Numbered from the stretch's first letter, positions 28,577-38,267 are shown. The stretch is 64,000 nt of DNA from Colwellia sp. (GCA_029938115.1 JAPYOP010000022.1:1-64000), one strand, 5' to 3'. Notes: generated by a model not told the origin, from the sequence alone. Numbers and translations are program-made.

Positions 28577-28969
28577 ATGAAACAACTAATATTACTATTA
28601 TTGAGTATATCAATTACTGTTATATCATGTTCTAGTTATGCCAAAAGGACTATAGTTCAAGTTAATTACTCTCAACCGTCTACTACAGTTAATTCAATGA
28701 TGTCGAAGCCTCTATTATCTAAACAGTATGTTAACGAAAGTTTTGGTGTTACATCCAACCAAACCGCGAATAAAAGCCATAATTTTTTTGAACTTGCCGT
28801 TATTTTCAATGAAAAACTACAACAGTTCATCGCCTTTTTTACTTTTTTTGATGATGATGTTGAAGAAGTAGCTAGCAACGAACTCTCGGCTACTGACATT
28901 TCACCTTCGAGTATTCCATCTTCAAATAGTAGCCAATCTGCTATTCAAAAATGCAAAGCGAGTAGTTAA
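28577..28969 (+). CDS. Hypothetical small putative lipoprotein
   Basis: ORF with hydrophobic N-terminus and lipobox-like ITVISC; ggggagttgtaATG start context. Confidence 0.5.
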   Translation: MKQLILLLLSISITVISCSSYAKRTIVQVNYSQPSTTVNSMMSKPLLSKQYVNESFGVTSNQTANKSHNFFELAVIFNEKLQQFIAFFTFFDDDVEEVASNELSATDISPSSIPSSNSSQSAIQKCKASS

Positions 28970-28996
28970 AAACCACTCGCATCTACGTTATTACGC

Positions 28997-29986
28997 TTAG
29001 AACTGATAACTTCTCGTTGATGCTAATAGTTTTTTAGCTGATATTTCATCTATTGCACAAGCATTAATATCACGCTTAGTTAACACAAGTATTTTATCTT
29101 GATAGTTATTAGCCACTTTATCTCCAGCTGATTTTAAGACTAAACTAACATGTTCACCTTTTGGTAAAGCTTTTAAACTATTGCCGTAAGTACATAAAGT
29201 CTCAACCAAAGATGTAGTTAATTTTTGATAATGTGCTTTACGCTCTGCTAGCCTTTTATCTTTGCTTATTTTTTGTTGTTTCTCAATTTCTTTTGATTTT
29301 GCAGCTAAAATATCACGCGCTTTTTCTAACTCAACCTTTTGCTTAGTGAGTGCTTCTTGCTCTTTAATCAATGCTTCTTTTTCTGCCTTGCTTACATTAC
29401 GCAGTTGATAAGCCAAGTCTCTACTTTCTCGTGCTAAATCACGTAAATCATAAGCTAGTTCACGCTGCTGTTCTCGAAACTCTCGACTATATTCTCTTTG
29501 TAATTCAAATGCTGACTCCATTTGTTCAGCTATTTCATCGCTGTTATCAAAAAAGGCAAAGCTAGCATTACCTTCAACAGGTGCAATTGGAGCAATCGGA
29601 GCAATTGGAGCAATCGGAGCAATTGGAACGCCGCCATCAGAGAAAGAAAAGCTAAAACTATTGTGACTCCAAATAGAACTACTAGCTGATTTTACGGTAA
29701 AAACAACGCCTTGACCCGCTAAATACAAGCTATCTATTTTCACATTCTTTAATGACTTATTACTTTGAGCTTGCAAAGAAGAAGCAAAAATATTATTCAT
29801 TATGTCTAATTGTTTAGATAACTTACCGTAAGACTGCTGTCCATCTGCAGCCATAACTCCTGCACTAACAATTCCTGCACATAACGCACCAATACAAAAC
29901 AACTGCTGAAATTTAGTTTTACTTGATACTACATTGATGGTTGATTTAATTTGCTTATTCATCTTCTTACTCCTAAAAATTATCAC
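28997..29986 (-). CDS. Hypothetical exported coiled-coil protein with (PIA)n segment, third gene of the ECF sigma operon
   Basis: Likely start Met at 29962 (MNKQIKS) with signal peptide ending in AGVMAA; long charged E/K/R/Q coiled coil; follows the TM protein gene on the same strand. Confidence 0.7.
   Translation of the reverse strand: MIIFRSKKMNKQIKSTINVVSSKTKFQQLFCIGALCAGIVSAGVMAADGQQSYGKLSKQLDIMNNIFASSLQAQSNKSLKNVKIDSLYLAGQGVVFTVKSASSSIWSHNSFSFSFSDGGVPIAPIAPIAPIAPIAPVEGNASFAFFDNSDEIAEQMESAFELQREYSREFREQQRELAYDLRDLARESRDLAYQLRNVSKAEKEALIKEQEALTKQKVELEKARDILAAKSKEIEKQQKISKDKRLAERKAHYQKLTTSLVETLCTYGNSLKALPKGEHVSLVLKSAGDKVANNYQDKILVLTKRDINACAIDEISAKKLLASTRSYQF
29583..29627 (-). repeat. Five 9-bp units (GCAATTGGA/GCAATCGGA alternating) encoding PIAPIAPIAPIA
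   Basis: Read directly; strict alternation of T/C at one position gives an 18-bp higher-order period. Confidence 0.9.
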
Positions 29987-30622
29987 TTAATTACTACTAT
30001 TTTCTGTATTACTTAAACCAGGCTGGATATAACTTGCTTTTCTAAAGCCAATAGCTTGCTCTAGTTGCTGAAATCTAATTTTTTGATCAAACTGTTCATC
30101 TTTTCTTTGTTCACTAATAAAATTAACAAAGTCAGCCATGTCTTCTTGGCGTTCACTACGTGCTGATGAAATTACATAACCGGCTAATTGCAGGTTGTTT
30201 TTCTCTTGTCGCTCACTTAGTTCAACTTTGTAGTTAGCTAAAATAACTTGCTGCTCACTGGCAAACTCTCTCAATTTTCTATTCACTTCAACATCAAGTT
30301 GTTGCGCTACTTGCTCTTTAACCATCATGGCAATAGTCTGCTGGTCAAAGCTTTGCCCCTTGTTAATAAAAACACTAAACAAGGCGAAAACACTAAGAGA
30401 TGTTGCAAAAGCTAAACCGCCATAACTTTGCCAATACCACCAAGGCGCTTCATCAAACTTAACACCTGCGCTATTCGAGTTTTCTTCAAAAGCAGCGGCT
30501 CTATTCCAATTTGGCACTTCATGCTCTGGCTCTAAACTTGCCTGATGCGCTATTTCATCAATGAATTCACTATGCTGTTGTGCTTGCTTATTCAGGTCAT
30601 CTTTAAACATGGTCAACCTCAC
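29987..30622 (-). CDS. Single-pass membrane protein, probable anti-sigma-like partner of the ECF sigma factor
   Basis: Overlaps the sigma gene end; hydrophilic N-terminus, one TM (GGLAFATSLSVFALFSVFI), periplasmic coiled coil. Confidence 0.6.
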   Translation of the reverse strand: MRLTMFKDDLNKQAQQHSEFIDEIAHQASLEPEHEVPNWNRAAAFEENSNSAGVKFDEAPWWYWQSYGGLAFATSLSVFALFSVFINKGQSFDQQTIAMMVKEQVAQQLDVEVNRKLREFASEQQVILANYKVELSERQEKNNLQLAGYVISSARSERQEDMADFVNFISEQRKDEQFDQKIRFQQLEQAIGFRKASYIQPGLSNTENSSN

Positions 30623-31187
30623 TCGTATTCATATTTGTTTCAAGTGCTTGTGCTTCTAAAAAAAGCTTTAGCTTGTCTAATGCACTGTATAGTTGAGATT
30701 TAGCTGTATTGGTTGATATACCCAACTGTTGGGCTATATCATCGAAAGTGCATTGTTGAAAAAATTTCAATTCAACGACTAGTTTTTGCTTAGTCGGTAG
30801 CTTCTGTATAATTTTGATCAGCACACTACTTTGCTGCTGAGAAAATAGCGCTTGCTCAGGGCAATCAGTACTTTCTTCATCCGATAGCTCAGGCGTATCA
30901 TCAAGTGACTGCATAGGCCTTTTTTTACGGTAATATTCAATACATCGATAATGCGCTATTTTAAATAACCAGCCTTTAAAGGGACTTTCTGCTCTAAAGG
31001 TATGTAAATTTCGAAACAACGCAACAAAGATATCTTGCATTAAGTCCATGGCATCGGCGTGATTATTCACCATACGCAAAGCATAGTTATAAATACCCTT
31101 CTCATACCGTTTCACTAGCGCAACCCATGCTGACTTTTTGCCTGCTAGCGCTTGTGAAATAAGCACATCATCACTTCTTTTAAACAC
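30603..31187 (-). CDS. ECF-type RNA polymerase sigma factor
   Basis: Sigma2 (YNYALRMVNNHADAMDLMQDIFVALFRNLHTFRAESPFKGWLFKIAHYRCIEYYRKK) and sigma4 (TFDDIAQQLGISTNTAKSQLYSALDKL). Confidence 0.94.
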   Translation of the reverse strand: MFKRSDDVLISQALAGKKSAWVALVKRYEKGIYNYALRMVNNHADAMDLMQDIFVALFRNLHTFRAESPFKGWLFKIAHYRCIEYYRKKRPMQSLDDTPELSDEESTDCPEQALFSQQQSSVLIKIIQKLPTKQKLVVELKFFQQCTFDDIAQQLGISTNTAKSQLYSALDKLKLFLEAQALETNMNTSEVDHV

Positions 31188-31283
31188 ACATAATCCTATG
31201 TCCTGCCATTTTCAATTTACTATTTTTCTCTTGTTATAAGTAAGGTAGTAGCTTAAAAGAAAATAGTTTGAATTAATTTAATT

Positions 31284-32201
31284 TTATTTATCAAGTAAGT
31301 CAGTGACCAAGTTTCCCAATGCCATAAACGCCTCCTCTCGCATGCTGGTTTTACGCCAGATCATACCTATTTCTCGATAAACATTATCTTGCATAGTCTC
31401 AATTATTAAATTTTCAGGCCGGCCAATACCTTTATCTACAGCCATTTTTGGCAAAAATGTTACACCGTGGTGAAAGGCCGTCATTTGTACTAATGTTGCT
31501 AAACTTGAAGCAGAAAAACTATTAATACGGCTAGCATCCGCTAATTTACATGCTGATACTGCATGTTCAGTTAGACAATGATCCTTGTTAAGTAAAAATA
31601 CACTTTTTTCCGGTAATGTGTCGTAGTTAGATGAAAGCATAAAGCTATTAATCAAATCTTTGTCCCCTGCAATAAAAAAGCTATCTTTACCCAAAATTTT
31701 TGATGAAAAGTTATGTTTAGGAATTGGAAAGGCTAATATCGCACAATCAATTTCACCTTGTTCTAACTGCAACATTAAGTTTTCAGTGGTGTCTTCTCGC
31801 AAATACAACTCAAGTTTAGGAAGCTGTTGTTGACATAATTGCACTAAATCCGTCAATAAGAATGGTGCTATGGTGGGAATACAACCAATTCGAATACTGC
31901 CAACATCGTGATCACCTTGTTGTTTTGCAAATGCCACTAGCTCATTCGCATTTAGCAATAACTGCTGAGCCAATGAAACAACCTGCTTACCGTGACTTGT
32001 AAAAATAAAACTCTTGTGACCTCGCTCCAATAATTGGCAAGAAAGTTGTTCTTCCAATTTCAAGATAGCACTACTCAAAGTAGACTGACTAACAAAACAG
32101 GCCTGAGCAGCATTATTGAAGTGTTGATGTTTATTAAGCGCCAACAAATAATTTAAATGTTTAAGGTTAGGTAACTTGTTATTAAATATATTTTCGCTCA
32201 T
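31284..32201 (-). CDS. oxyR: LysR family regulator, OxyR-like
   Basis: LysR HTH; HCLTEHAVSAC has two Cys separated by eight residues, as in the redox pair of E. coli OxyR. Confidence 0.8.
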   Translation of the reverse strand: MSENIFNNKLPNLKHLNYLLALNKHQHFNNAAQACFVSQSTLSSAILKLEEQLSCQLLERGHKSFIFTSHGKQVVSLAQQLLLNANELVAFAKQQGDHDVGSIRIGCIPTIAPFLLTDLVQLCQQQLPKLELYLREDTTENLMLQLEQGEIDCAILAFPIPKHNFSSKILGKDSFFIAGDKDLINSFMLSSNYDTLPEKSVFLLNKDHCLTEHAVSACKLADASRINSFSASSLATLVQMTAFHHGVTFLPKMAVDKGIGRPENLIIETMQDNVYREIGMIWRKTSMREEAFMALGNLVTDLLDK

Positions 32202-32358
32202 AGGTAAATCATTTTTTTAGATTTAATATAGGCGTTTATATTAGTAAAACAAATACAATTTAACAATCCATTTTAAGTGATGGTTCACTTTAATTTGAAC
32301 CTCAAATACGTTATTGTTACTAAGATTTTATTATTACTTAATACAGATAGGAAAAACT

Positions 32359-32637
32359 ATGTCACAAGCTGCAGCACGCCATTTATTGGTTGATACTGAA
32401 GAACAATGTTTAGCATTGAAAGCCGATATTGAAGGCGGAAAAGATTTTGCAGAAGTTGCTCAAGAGCACTCAAACTGTCCATCAAAAGCACAAGGTGGTG
32501 ATTTAGGTACTTTTGGTCCAGGTCAAATGGTTCCTGAATTTGATAAAGTGGTATTTTCTGCGCCACTTAATGAAGTGCAAGGTCCAGTACAAACACAGTT
32601 TGGTTATCACTTGCTTGAAGTAACTGCTCGAAGCTAA
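32359..32637 (+). CDS. ppiC: Parvulin-type peptidyl-prolyl cis-trans isomerase
   Basis: AAARHLLVDTEEQC, FAEVAQEHSNCPSKAQGGDLGTFGPGQMVPEFDKVVF, QTQFGYHLLEV; ATG at 32359 preferred over 32314. Confidence 0.93.
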   Translation: MSQAAARHLLVDTEEQCLALKADIEGGKDFAEVAQEHSNCPSKAQGGDLGTFGPGQMVPEFDKVVFSAPLNEVQGPVQTQFGYHLLEVTARS

Positions 32638-32678
32638 TCAGACATGGATGTAGGTGAAGTTTAATACCTACAGAAACA

Positions 32679-32708
32679 AAAAAGCCGCAACATTGTTGCG
32701 GCTTTTTT
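32679..32708. terminator. Bidirectional terminator (AAAAGCCGCAA-CATT-GTTGCGGCTTTTTT)
   Basis: Perfect stem, A and T flanks, between convergent genes. Confidence 0.85.
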
Positions 32709-32729
32709 GACTATTTATTTCTATTTTAT

Positions 32730-33995
32730 TTAAGAAAAAATCGCTTGCATCATCCAGAAGAACATAATAGACAAAGCCGCGCCTACCGGTAAAGTAACGA
32801 CCCAAGAGACAACAATATTACGTACTACACCTAAATTAATTGCAGCAATACCACGTGCCATCCCCACACCTAACACAGCACCAACTAAGGTTTGTGTAGT
32901 CGAAATTGGTAAGCCTGCGCCAGAAGCAATAACCACAGTACAAGCTGCTGCTAGCTCAGCGGCAAAACCACGACTTGGTGTTAAATGTGTGATGCCGGTG
33001 CCAATAGTTGCCATAACTTTATGACCAAAAAGAGCCAAACCAGCAACAATACCAAAACCACCTAAGGGTAAAATCCACCAAGCAATTGTTGATTTAGCAG
33101 CAATTTGACCACCATTATCAACAATACTAACAACCGCCGCTAATGGGCCAATAGCATTTGCAACATCGTTTGAACCATGAGCGAACGCCATGGCACAAGC
33201 AGTGACTATCATCAAAACAGCAAATACTTTTTCTACATTGGCATAGTGCGTTTTAAGTGCGGCTGATTCGTCAAATTTAAGGCGGTGAATATATACTTTA
33301 CCGATAAGAGCAACAACAACAGCAGTTATCGCCGCGTAAATAAATCCATCAGCATTACCGATATGTAAATCTAAATGTTTAAGACCTTTCTTAATTGTTA
33401 CTAGCGCAAGTACAAAACCCGCTAAAAACATATAAAGTGGCACCCAGCGCTTTGCTTGCTGTAGTGGTTTATCTGTATCAAAAATAAGTTTTTGTGCACT
33501 ATTAAAAATAACAAAAGCAATAACACCGGAGATAAGAGGTGTAATAATCCAACTACCGACAATGCCGCCTACTTTGCTCCACTCCACTGCATCAGGACTA
33601 ACGCCAACGGCAGCAAAACCAACAATAGCACCAACAATTGAGTGTGTAGTAGAAACAGGCCAACCTAATGCAGAAGCAATAAGTAACCAAGTGGCCGCAG
33701 CAAACAACGCTGAAATCATACCAAAGACCAGTAGTTCAGGTGATTCAACAAAGAAACTCGCATCAATGATGCCTTTGCGAATAGTTGAAGTTACTTCACC
33801 ACCGGCTAAATAAGCACCGGCAAATTCAAATATCATCGCGATAATAATTGCTTGTTTAATCGTTAGCGCTTTCGAGCCAACCGAAGTACCCATAGCATTT
33901 GCTACGTCATTTGCACCAATGCCCCAAGCCATAAATAGGCCAACAATGGCCGCTATCATTACTAAGGTTGAACCTGAGTTAAGTAAAATATCCAT
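32730..33995 (-). CDS. Inorganic phosphate transporter, PiT family
   Basis: GANDVANAMGTSVGSKAL, SALGWPVSTTHSIVGAI, GSNDVANAIGPLAAV, LPISTTQTLVGAVLG motifs. Confidence 0.95.
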   Translation of the reverse strand: MDILLNSGSTLVMIAAIVGLFMAWGIGANDVANAMGTSVGSKALTIKQAIIIAMIFEFAGAYLAGGEVTSTIRKGIIDASFFVESPELLVFGMISALFAAATWLLIASALGWPVSTTHSIVGAIVGFAAVGVSPDAVEWSKVGGIVGSWIITPLISGVIAFVIFNSAQKLIFDTDKPLQQAKRWVPLYMFLAGFVLALVTIKKGLKHLDLHIGNADGFIYAAITAVVVALIGKVYIHRLKFDESAALKTHYANVEKVFAVLMIVTACAMAFAHGSNDVANAIGPLAAVVSIVDNGGQIAAKSTIAWWILPLGGFGIVAGLALFGHKVMATIGTGITHLTPSRGFAAELAAACTVVIASGAGLPISTTQTLVGAVLGVGMARGIAAINLGVVRNIVVSWVVTLPVGAALSIMFFWMMQAIFS

Positions 33996-34005
33996 CAGTT
34001 AAACC

Positions 34006-34686
34006 CTATTTTCTAGCTAGAAGAATTTCTAAACGTGCACCAACACGTTCAGCAAGGTCGGCTAAATCACCAACCCAATCAATAATTTGATATAAAAACA
34101 TTACATCAACCGGATTCAAGCCACTCTCAAGAGAAAGTAGGTCCTTACGTAAAACTATTTGCATAGAGTCTGTATCGTCTTCTATTTCATCTAATTGATT
34201 AATCATTTTTTCAACTAAATCTACTTCTCGGCCACGAAACCCTGTTTCTAACAATGAGTCTAGCTCGTTAATTGCTTCAGCTGCTTTTTCAGTAGCATCA
34301 ATACAGCGAGCTAAGTAGAGATTAAATTGTTCTTGTAGAACTTCAGGTATTTCTAATTTACGCCCTAAAATACGACCGGCAATATCTTTTGCTTTGTTAG
34401 CTATTTTGTCTTGTTGAGATAGTAACTCAAGTAAATCTGCTCGGTCTACCGGCATAAACAAACCACCCGGTAACTCTAAACGTAATTGACGTTTTAACGC
34501 ATCAGCATCTTGTTCTAATTTTGATAATTTACGACGAATTTTCGCTGCTTCGCTCCAGTTCTGTTCGCTACATGCTGCGAAGAAAGGAATAAGTTGATTG
34601 CTACATTTAACAACCATTTTGATATGTTTTTCTAATGGTTTAATAGGTGACTTTGCAAACACACCTAATATTGAATTTCTGGCCAT
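34006..34686 (-). CDS. DUF47 / TIGR00153 family PhoU-like protein
   Basis: 226-aa helical protein immediately upstream of pit on the same strand; LRLELPGGLFMPVDRADLLELLSQQDKIANKAKDIAG. Confidence 0.92.
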   Translation of the reverse strand: MARNSILGVFAKSPIKPLEKHIKMVVKCSNQLIPFFAACSEQNWSEAAKIRRKLSKLEQDADALKRQLRLELPGGLFMPVDRADLLELLSQQDKIANKAKDIAGRILGRKLEIPEVLQEQFNLYLARCIDATEKAAEAINELDSLLETGFRGREVDLVEKMINQLDEIEDDTDSMQIVLRKDLLSLESGLNPVDVMFLYQIIDWVGDLADLAERVGARLEILLARK

Positions 34687-34850
34687 AATTTGTTTCCAGT
34701 TATTATTTTTCGTTCAAATTTTCTAATATGAATTTCTGTTATGAGTTTTCTATTATGGATAATAGCGCATTTATTTAACTAAGTTAAACTTTGCTAGAAA
34801 ACAGTTAATTCACAATATTTACGATTAGTTTATTTATCGAGATGAAGTAT

Positions 34851-34868
34851 ATGACACTTATGTGACAG
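34851..34868 (-). promoter_or_regulatory. Candidate Pho box (CTGTCAC-ATAA-GTGTCAT) upstream of DUF47-pit
   Basis: Two 7-bp CTGTCAT-like half sites separated by 4 bp on the minus strand, about 165 bp upstream of the DUF47 start. Confidence 0.5.
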
Positions 34869-34900
34869 TTTTATTACAAACAAAAGACAGGGTGAAATGA

Positions 34901-34935
34901 GTAGCGAGTAGCGAGTAGCGAGTAGCGAGTAGCGA
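34901..34935. repeat. Heptanucleotide VNTR, five copies of GTAGCGA
   Basis: Five exact consecutive GTAGCGA units. Confidence 0.97.
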
Positions 34936-34991
34936 AGACAATATATCAACAGTACTTTCGAAACTCGCTAATTTAATGGCTTGTAACTTAT

Positions 34992-36437
34992 TTATTTCAA
35001 AAAGAATTTATAAATGAGTTTATGAACTAATTTACCGTAAGGAGGAAAAGCATTAGAAGCGGTATTAATTTTACCTTTTTTAAATACTGACTTTGCTTTA
35101 GAAAGCGTTAAAAAACCTTCATGACCATGATAATGTCCCATACCTGAAGGACCAATTCCGCCAAAAGGCATATCATCTTGAGCAACATGCATTGCCGCAT
35201 CATTTAAGCAAACACCTCCGGCATGAGTTCGTTCCAATACTTTTTTCTGTGCGGCTGCATCATGGCTGCATAAATATAACGCCAACGGCCTAGGTCTATC
35301 ATTTATATAAGTAATGGCATCATCTAGATTGTTATAACTTACAATGGGCAATATAGGACCAAAAATTTCTTCTTGCATCAATAACATGTCATCATTAACA
35401 TTATTAACTAGCGTTAATGGGATTTTTCCTGCGGCAATACACGTTTGATCGTTATCACTCCCCAGAGGCATTAAAACAGCCCCCTTAGCTTTCGCATCAG
35501 CAAGCCATTGACTTAAACGCTGTAACTGCGCTTCATTTATAATCGCGCCATAGTCATTATTATTAGCAACAGTGGGGTACATTTTATTAAACTGTTTACT
35601 TAGCGCTTGTTTTAATTCATCGACTCGTCCTGTAGGACAAAGTATATAATCTGGCGCTACACAAGTCTGTCCTGCATTAAGCGTTTTACCTAAAATAAAG
35701 CGTGATACTGCATCTTCAATATCAATTTTATCATCAATAATGGTTGGTGATTTCCCGCCTAATTCTAATGTTACCGGAGTAAGGTTTTTTGCAGCGGCTG
35801 CCATCACTATTTTACCAACACGGGTTGATCCTGTAAAAATCAAATGATCAAAAGGTTGTGATGAAAAGTGCGCTGCCACATCAGGACCACCATTAATCAC
35901 CGTAACTTTATCATTGGTAAATATACTTCCAAGCATAGATTTTATGACTTCGTTCGTTGCTGGAGTAAATTCAGACATTTTGATCATCGCTCTATTGCCC
36001 GCAGCGAGTGCAGTGCTTAAAGGGCCAATAGATAAAAACAGTGGATAATTCCATGGTGTAATAATGCCAATCACGCCTAAAGGTTGGTACATAACAAAAG
36101 CTTTAGCTGGTTGAAAAAGTACACCAACATGGCGTTTCGAGTGCTTCATCCATTTTTTTATATGCTTAATGGCATAATTAATACCCATAATAGTAGGCAT
36201 TAAATCCCCCATTTTAGAGTCATCAACACTTCGACAACCAAAATCTTTTGATAATGCTTGTACTAACTGTTCTTGATGCGCAAGAATGACTGCTTTTAAT
36301 TTAGTTAAATCATCAATACGAGTTTGTGCAGATAAATAAGGGGCATTAACAAAAGCTTTTTTTTGCTGCAATAAAGCCTCATCAACAATACTTATTTCTT
36401 GTTGATCATCAGCCGCACTGTATAGATTATTTGCCAT
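34992..36437 (-). CDS. Aldehyde dehydrogenase (coniferyl-aldehyde-dehydrogenase-like)
   Basis: GVIGIITPWNYPLFLSIGPL, LIFTGSTRVGKIVM, VTLELGGKSPTII, NAGQTCVAPDYIL motifs. Confidence 0.93.
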   Translation of the reverse strand: MANNLYSAADDQQEISIVDEALLQQKKAFVNAPYLSAQTRIDDLTKLKAVILAHQEQLVQALSKDFGCRSVDDSKMGDLMPTIMGINYAIKHIKKWMKHSKRHVGVLFQPAKAFVMYQPLGVIGIITPWNYPLFLSIGPLSTALAAGNRAMIKMSEFTPATNEVIKSMLGSIFTNDKVTVINGGPDVAAHFSSQPFDHLIFTGSTRVGKIVMAAAAKNLTPVTLELGGKSPTIIDDKIDIEDAVSRFILGKTLNAGQTCVAPDYILCPTGRVDELKQALSKQFNKMYPTVANNNDYGAIINEAQLQRLSQWLADAKAKGAVLMPLGSDNDQTCIAAGKIPLTLVNNVNDDMLLMQEEIFGPILPIVSYNNLDDAITYINDRPRPLALYLCSHDAAAQKKVLERTHAGGVCLNDAAMHVAQDDMPFGGIGPSGMGHYHGHEGFLTLSKAKSVFKKGKINTASNAFPPYGKLVHKLIYKFFLK

Positions 36438-36670
36438 TATTATTTACCTTTATTGTTGCTCTATTATTAATTTATAAAAATAGTTACCAAAACTATTGTT
36501 ATAACTATTGCCATTCGAAATAGGATTGATTATTTTACTAACATAGATGCAAAACCATTTGCTCAAGCTAGCTGATCCGATGAGCTATATAAGCATAATA
36601 TTTTATATAACGCGACTGTTTTTCACCAAAAACGCTTCAATAATTAATAATTAAAATAGAGCTAAAAAGT

Positions 36671-37108
36671 ATGAAAATTGAAAAACTAATGAACACTGAG
36701 TTAATTACTCTTTCTATGGATTCACCGCTCATCAAGGCTAAAGAGTTGTTTGAAAAACACAAAATACATCACCTGCTTATTACAGATGATGATGGCTTTC
36801 TAGCAGGGATAACAACCGATAGAGACTTGTATAAACATTTAAGCCCGACAGTGGGAACAAGTCAGGAGACTCATAGAGATACAGCATTGATGCAGAAGAA
36901 ATTACATCAAATTATGGCAAGGGATTTAACTACCGCAAGAACACATCAATCCTTAAATGAAGCCGTAGTACTTTTCTACGATAACCATATATCTTGCTTG
37001 CCCGTGGTTGATAAGCAAAACAAACCAATAGGCATTATTACTTGGCGAGATATTTTAAAAGTACTCGCCTTACAATATAAAAAGAAGTTAGCAGCTAAAG
37101 CTAGCTAG
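36671..37108 (+). CDS. CBS domain-containing protein
   Basis: Two CBS motifs (HHLLITDDDGFLAGITTDRDL; ISCLPVVDKQNKPIGIITWRDIL). Confidence 0.92.
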   Translation: MKIEKLMNTELITLSMDSPLIKAKELFEKHKIHHLLITDDDGFLAGITTDRDLYKHLSPTVGTSQETHRDTALMQKKLHQIMARDLTTARTHQSLNEAVVLFYDNHISCLPVVDKQNKPIGIITWRDILKVLALQYKKKLAAKAS

Positions 37109-37112
37109 AATA

Positions 37113-38240
37113 TTATTCTTCCGGGGGTTCAAGTCCATCTAAAGTCACACCTGCTAAACCGCCAGTGCCACCTTGATCATTACTGCGTAGCTTGATCATC
37201 AAGCGTAAATCATTAGGTGAGTCGGCATGATGTAATGCATCAGCATAGGTAATTAAACCACGGTCATAATGATTAAATAAAGCTTGGTCAAAAGTCTGCA
37301 TACCTTGCTCGTTCGATTTTTGCATCACTTCTTTAATACTGCCAACGTCGCCTTTTTTGATTAGCTCGGCAATGTAAGGCGAATTTAGCAAAATCTCAAT
37401 TGCTGCAACTCGACTATGACCATCTTTGGTTGGCACAAGTTGCTGCGCAATAATACCGCGAAGGTTTAACGCTAAATCAAACAGTAACTTACCATGCTGA
37501 TCGGCTGGCACTAAATGCATAATACGGTCAATGGCTTGGTTAGCATTATTGGCATGTAGGGTTGCAATACATAAATGCCCTGTTTCGGCAAAACTTAAAG
37601 CATGTTCCATCGTTTCTTGGTTACGAATTTCACCAATAAGAATAACATCTGGAGCTTGACGTAAAGAGCTTTTCAATGCGGCACCAAATGAAACAGTATC
37701 TAAACCAACTTCTCGTTGAGTTATCATGCTTTTTCCATGCTCATGAACAAACTCTACTGGGTCTTCAATTGTTAAAATATGACCACGAGAATTATTGTTT
37801 CGATAGCCAATTAAAGAAGCCATCGAAGTTGATTTACCCGTACCAGTACCACCAACAAACAGCACTAAACCACGCTTTGACATTATTACATCTTTTAATA
37901 CGGACGGTAAACCAAGCTCTTCAACATCAGGAATATCCGTAACAATACGGCGAATAACCATACCAGCCATATCACGTTGCCAAAAAGCTGAAATACGAAA
38001 ACGCCCAATATTTTCAATTGATATGGCAAAGTTACATTCTTTCTCTTCATCAAATTGACGAACCTGCTTTTCATTCATAGCATTATGAACTAAACCTAAT
38101 GATTCTTCGGCGCTTAAAACATGCTCGACAATAGGCTGTAGTTCACCATTAATTTTTGCACTTACCGGTAATTTGGCAGTAACAAACATGTCGGAAGCGC
38201 CTGCGGCAACCATCTTTTCTAACAATTGATGAAAATTCAT
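37113..38240 (-). CDS. pilU: Type IV pilus retraction ATPase PilU
   Basis: PilT/PilU family; FVGGTGTGKSTSMASLIGYRN Walker A, ILIGEIRNQETMEHALSFAETGHLCIATLHANNANQAIDRI; adjacent to pilT. Confidence 0.93.
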   Translation of the reverse strand: MNFHQLLEKMVAAGASDMFVTAKLPVSAKINGELQPIVEHVLSAEESLGLVHNAMNEKQVRQFDEEKECNFAISIENIGRFRISAFWQRDMAGMVIRRIVTDIPDVEELGLPSVLKDVIMSKRGLVLFVGGTGTGKSTSMASLIGYRNNNSRGHILTIEDPVEFVHEHGKSMITQREVGLDTVSFGAALKSSLRQAPDVILIGEIRNQETMEHALSFAETGHLCIATLHANNANQAIDRIMHLVPADQHGKLLFDLALNLRGIIAQQLVPTKDGHSRVAAIEILLNSPYIAELIKKGDVGSIKEVMQKSNEQGMQTFDQALFNHYDRGLITYADALHHADSPNDLRLMIKLRSNDQGGTGGLAGVTLDGLEPPEE

Positions 38241-38267
38241 TAAATATTTCCTATAGTTGCAATTATA

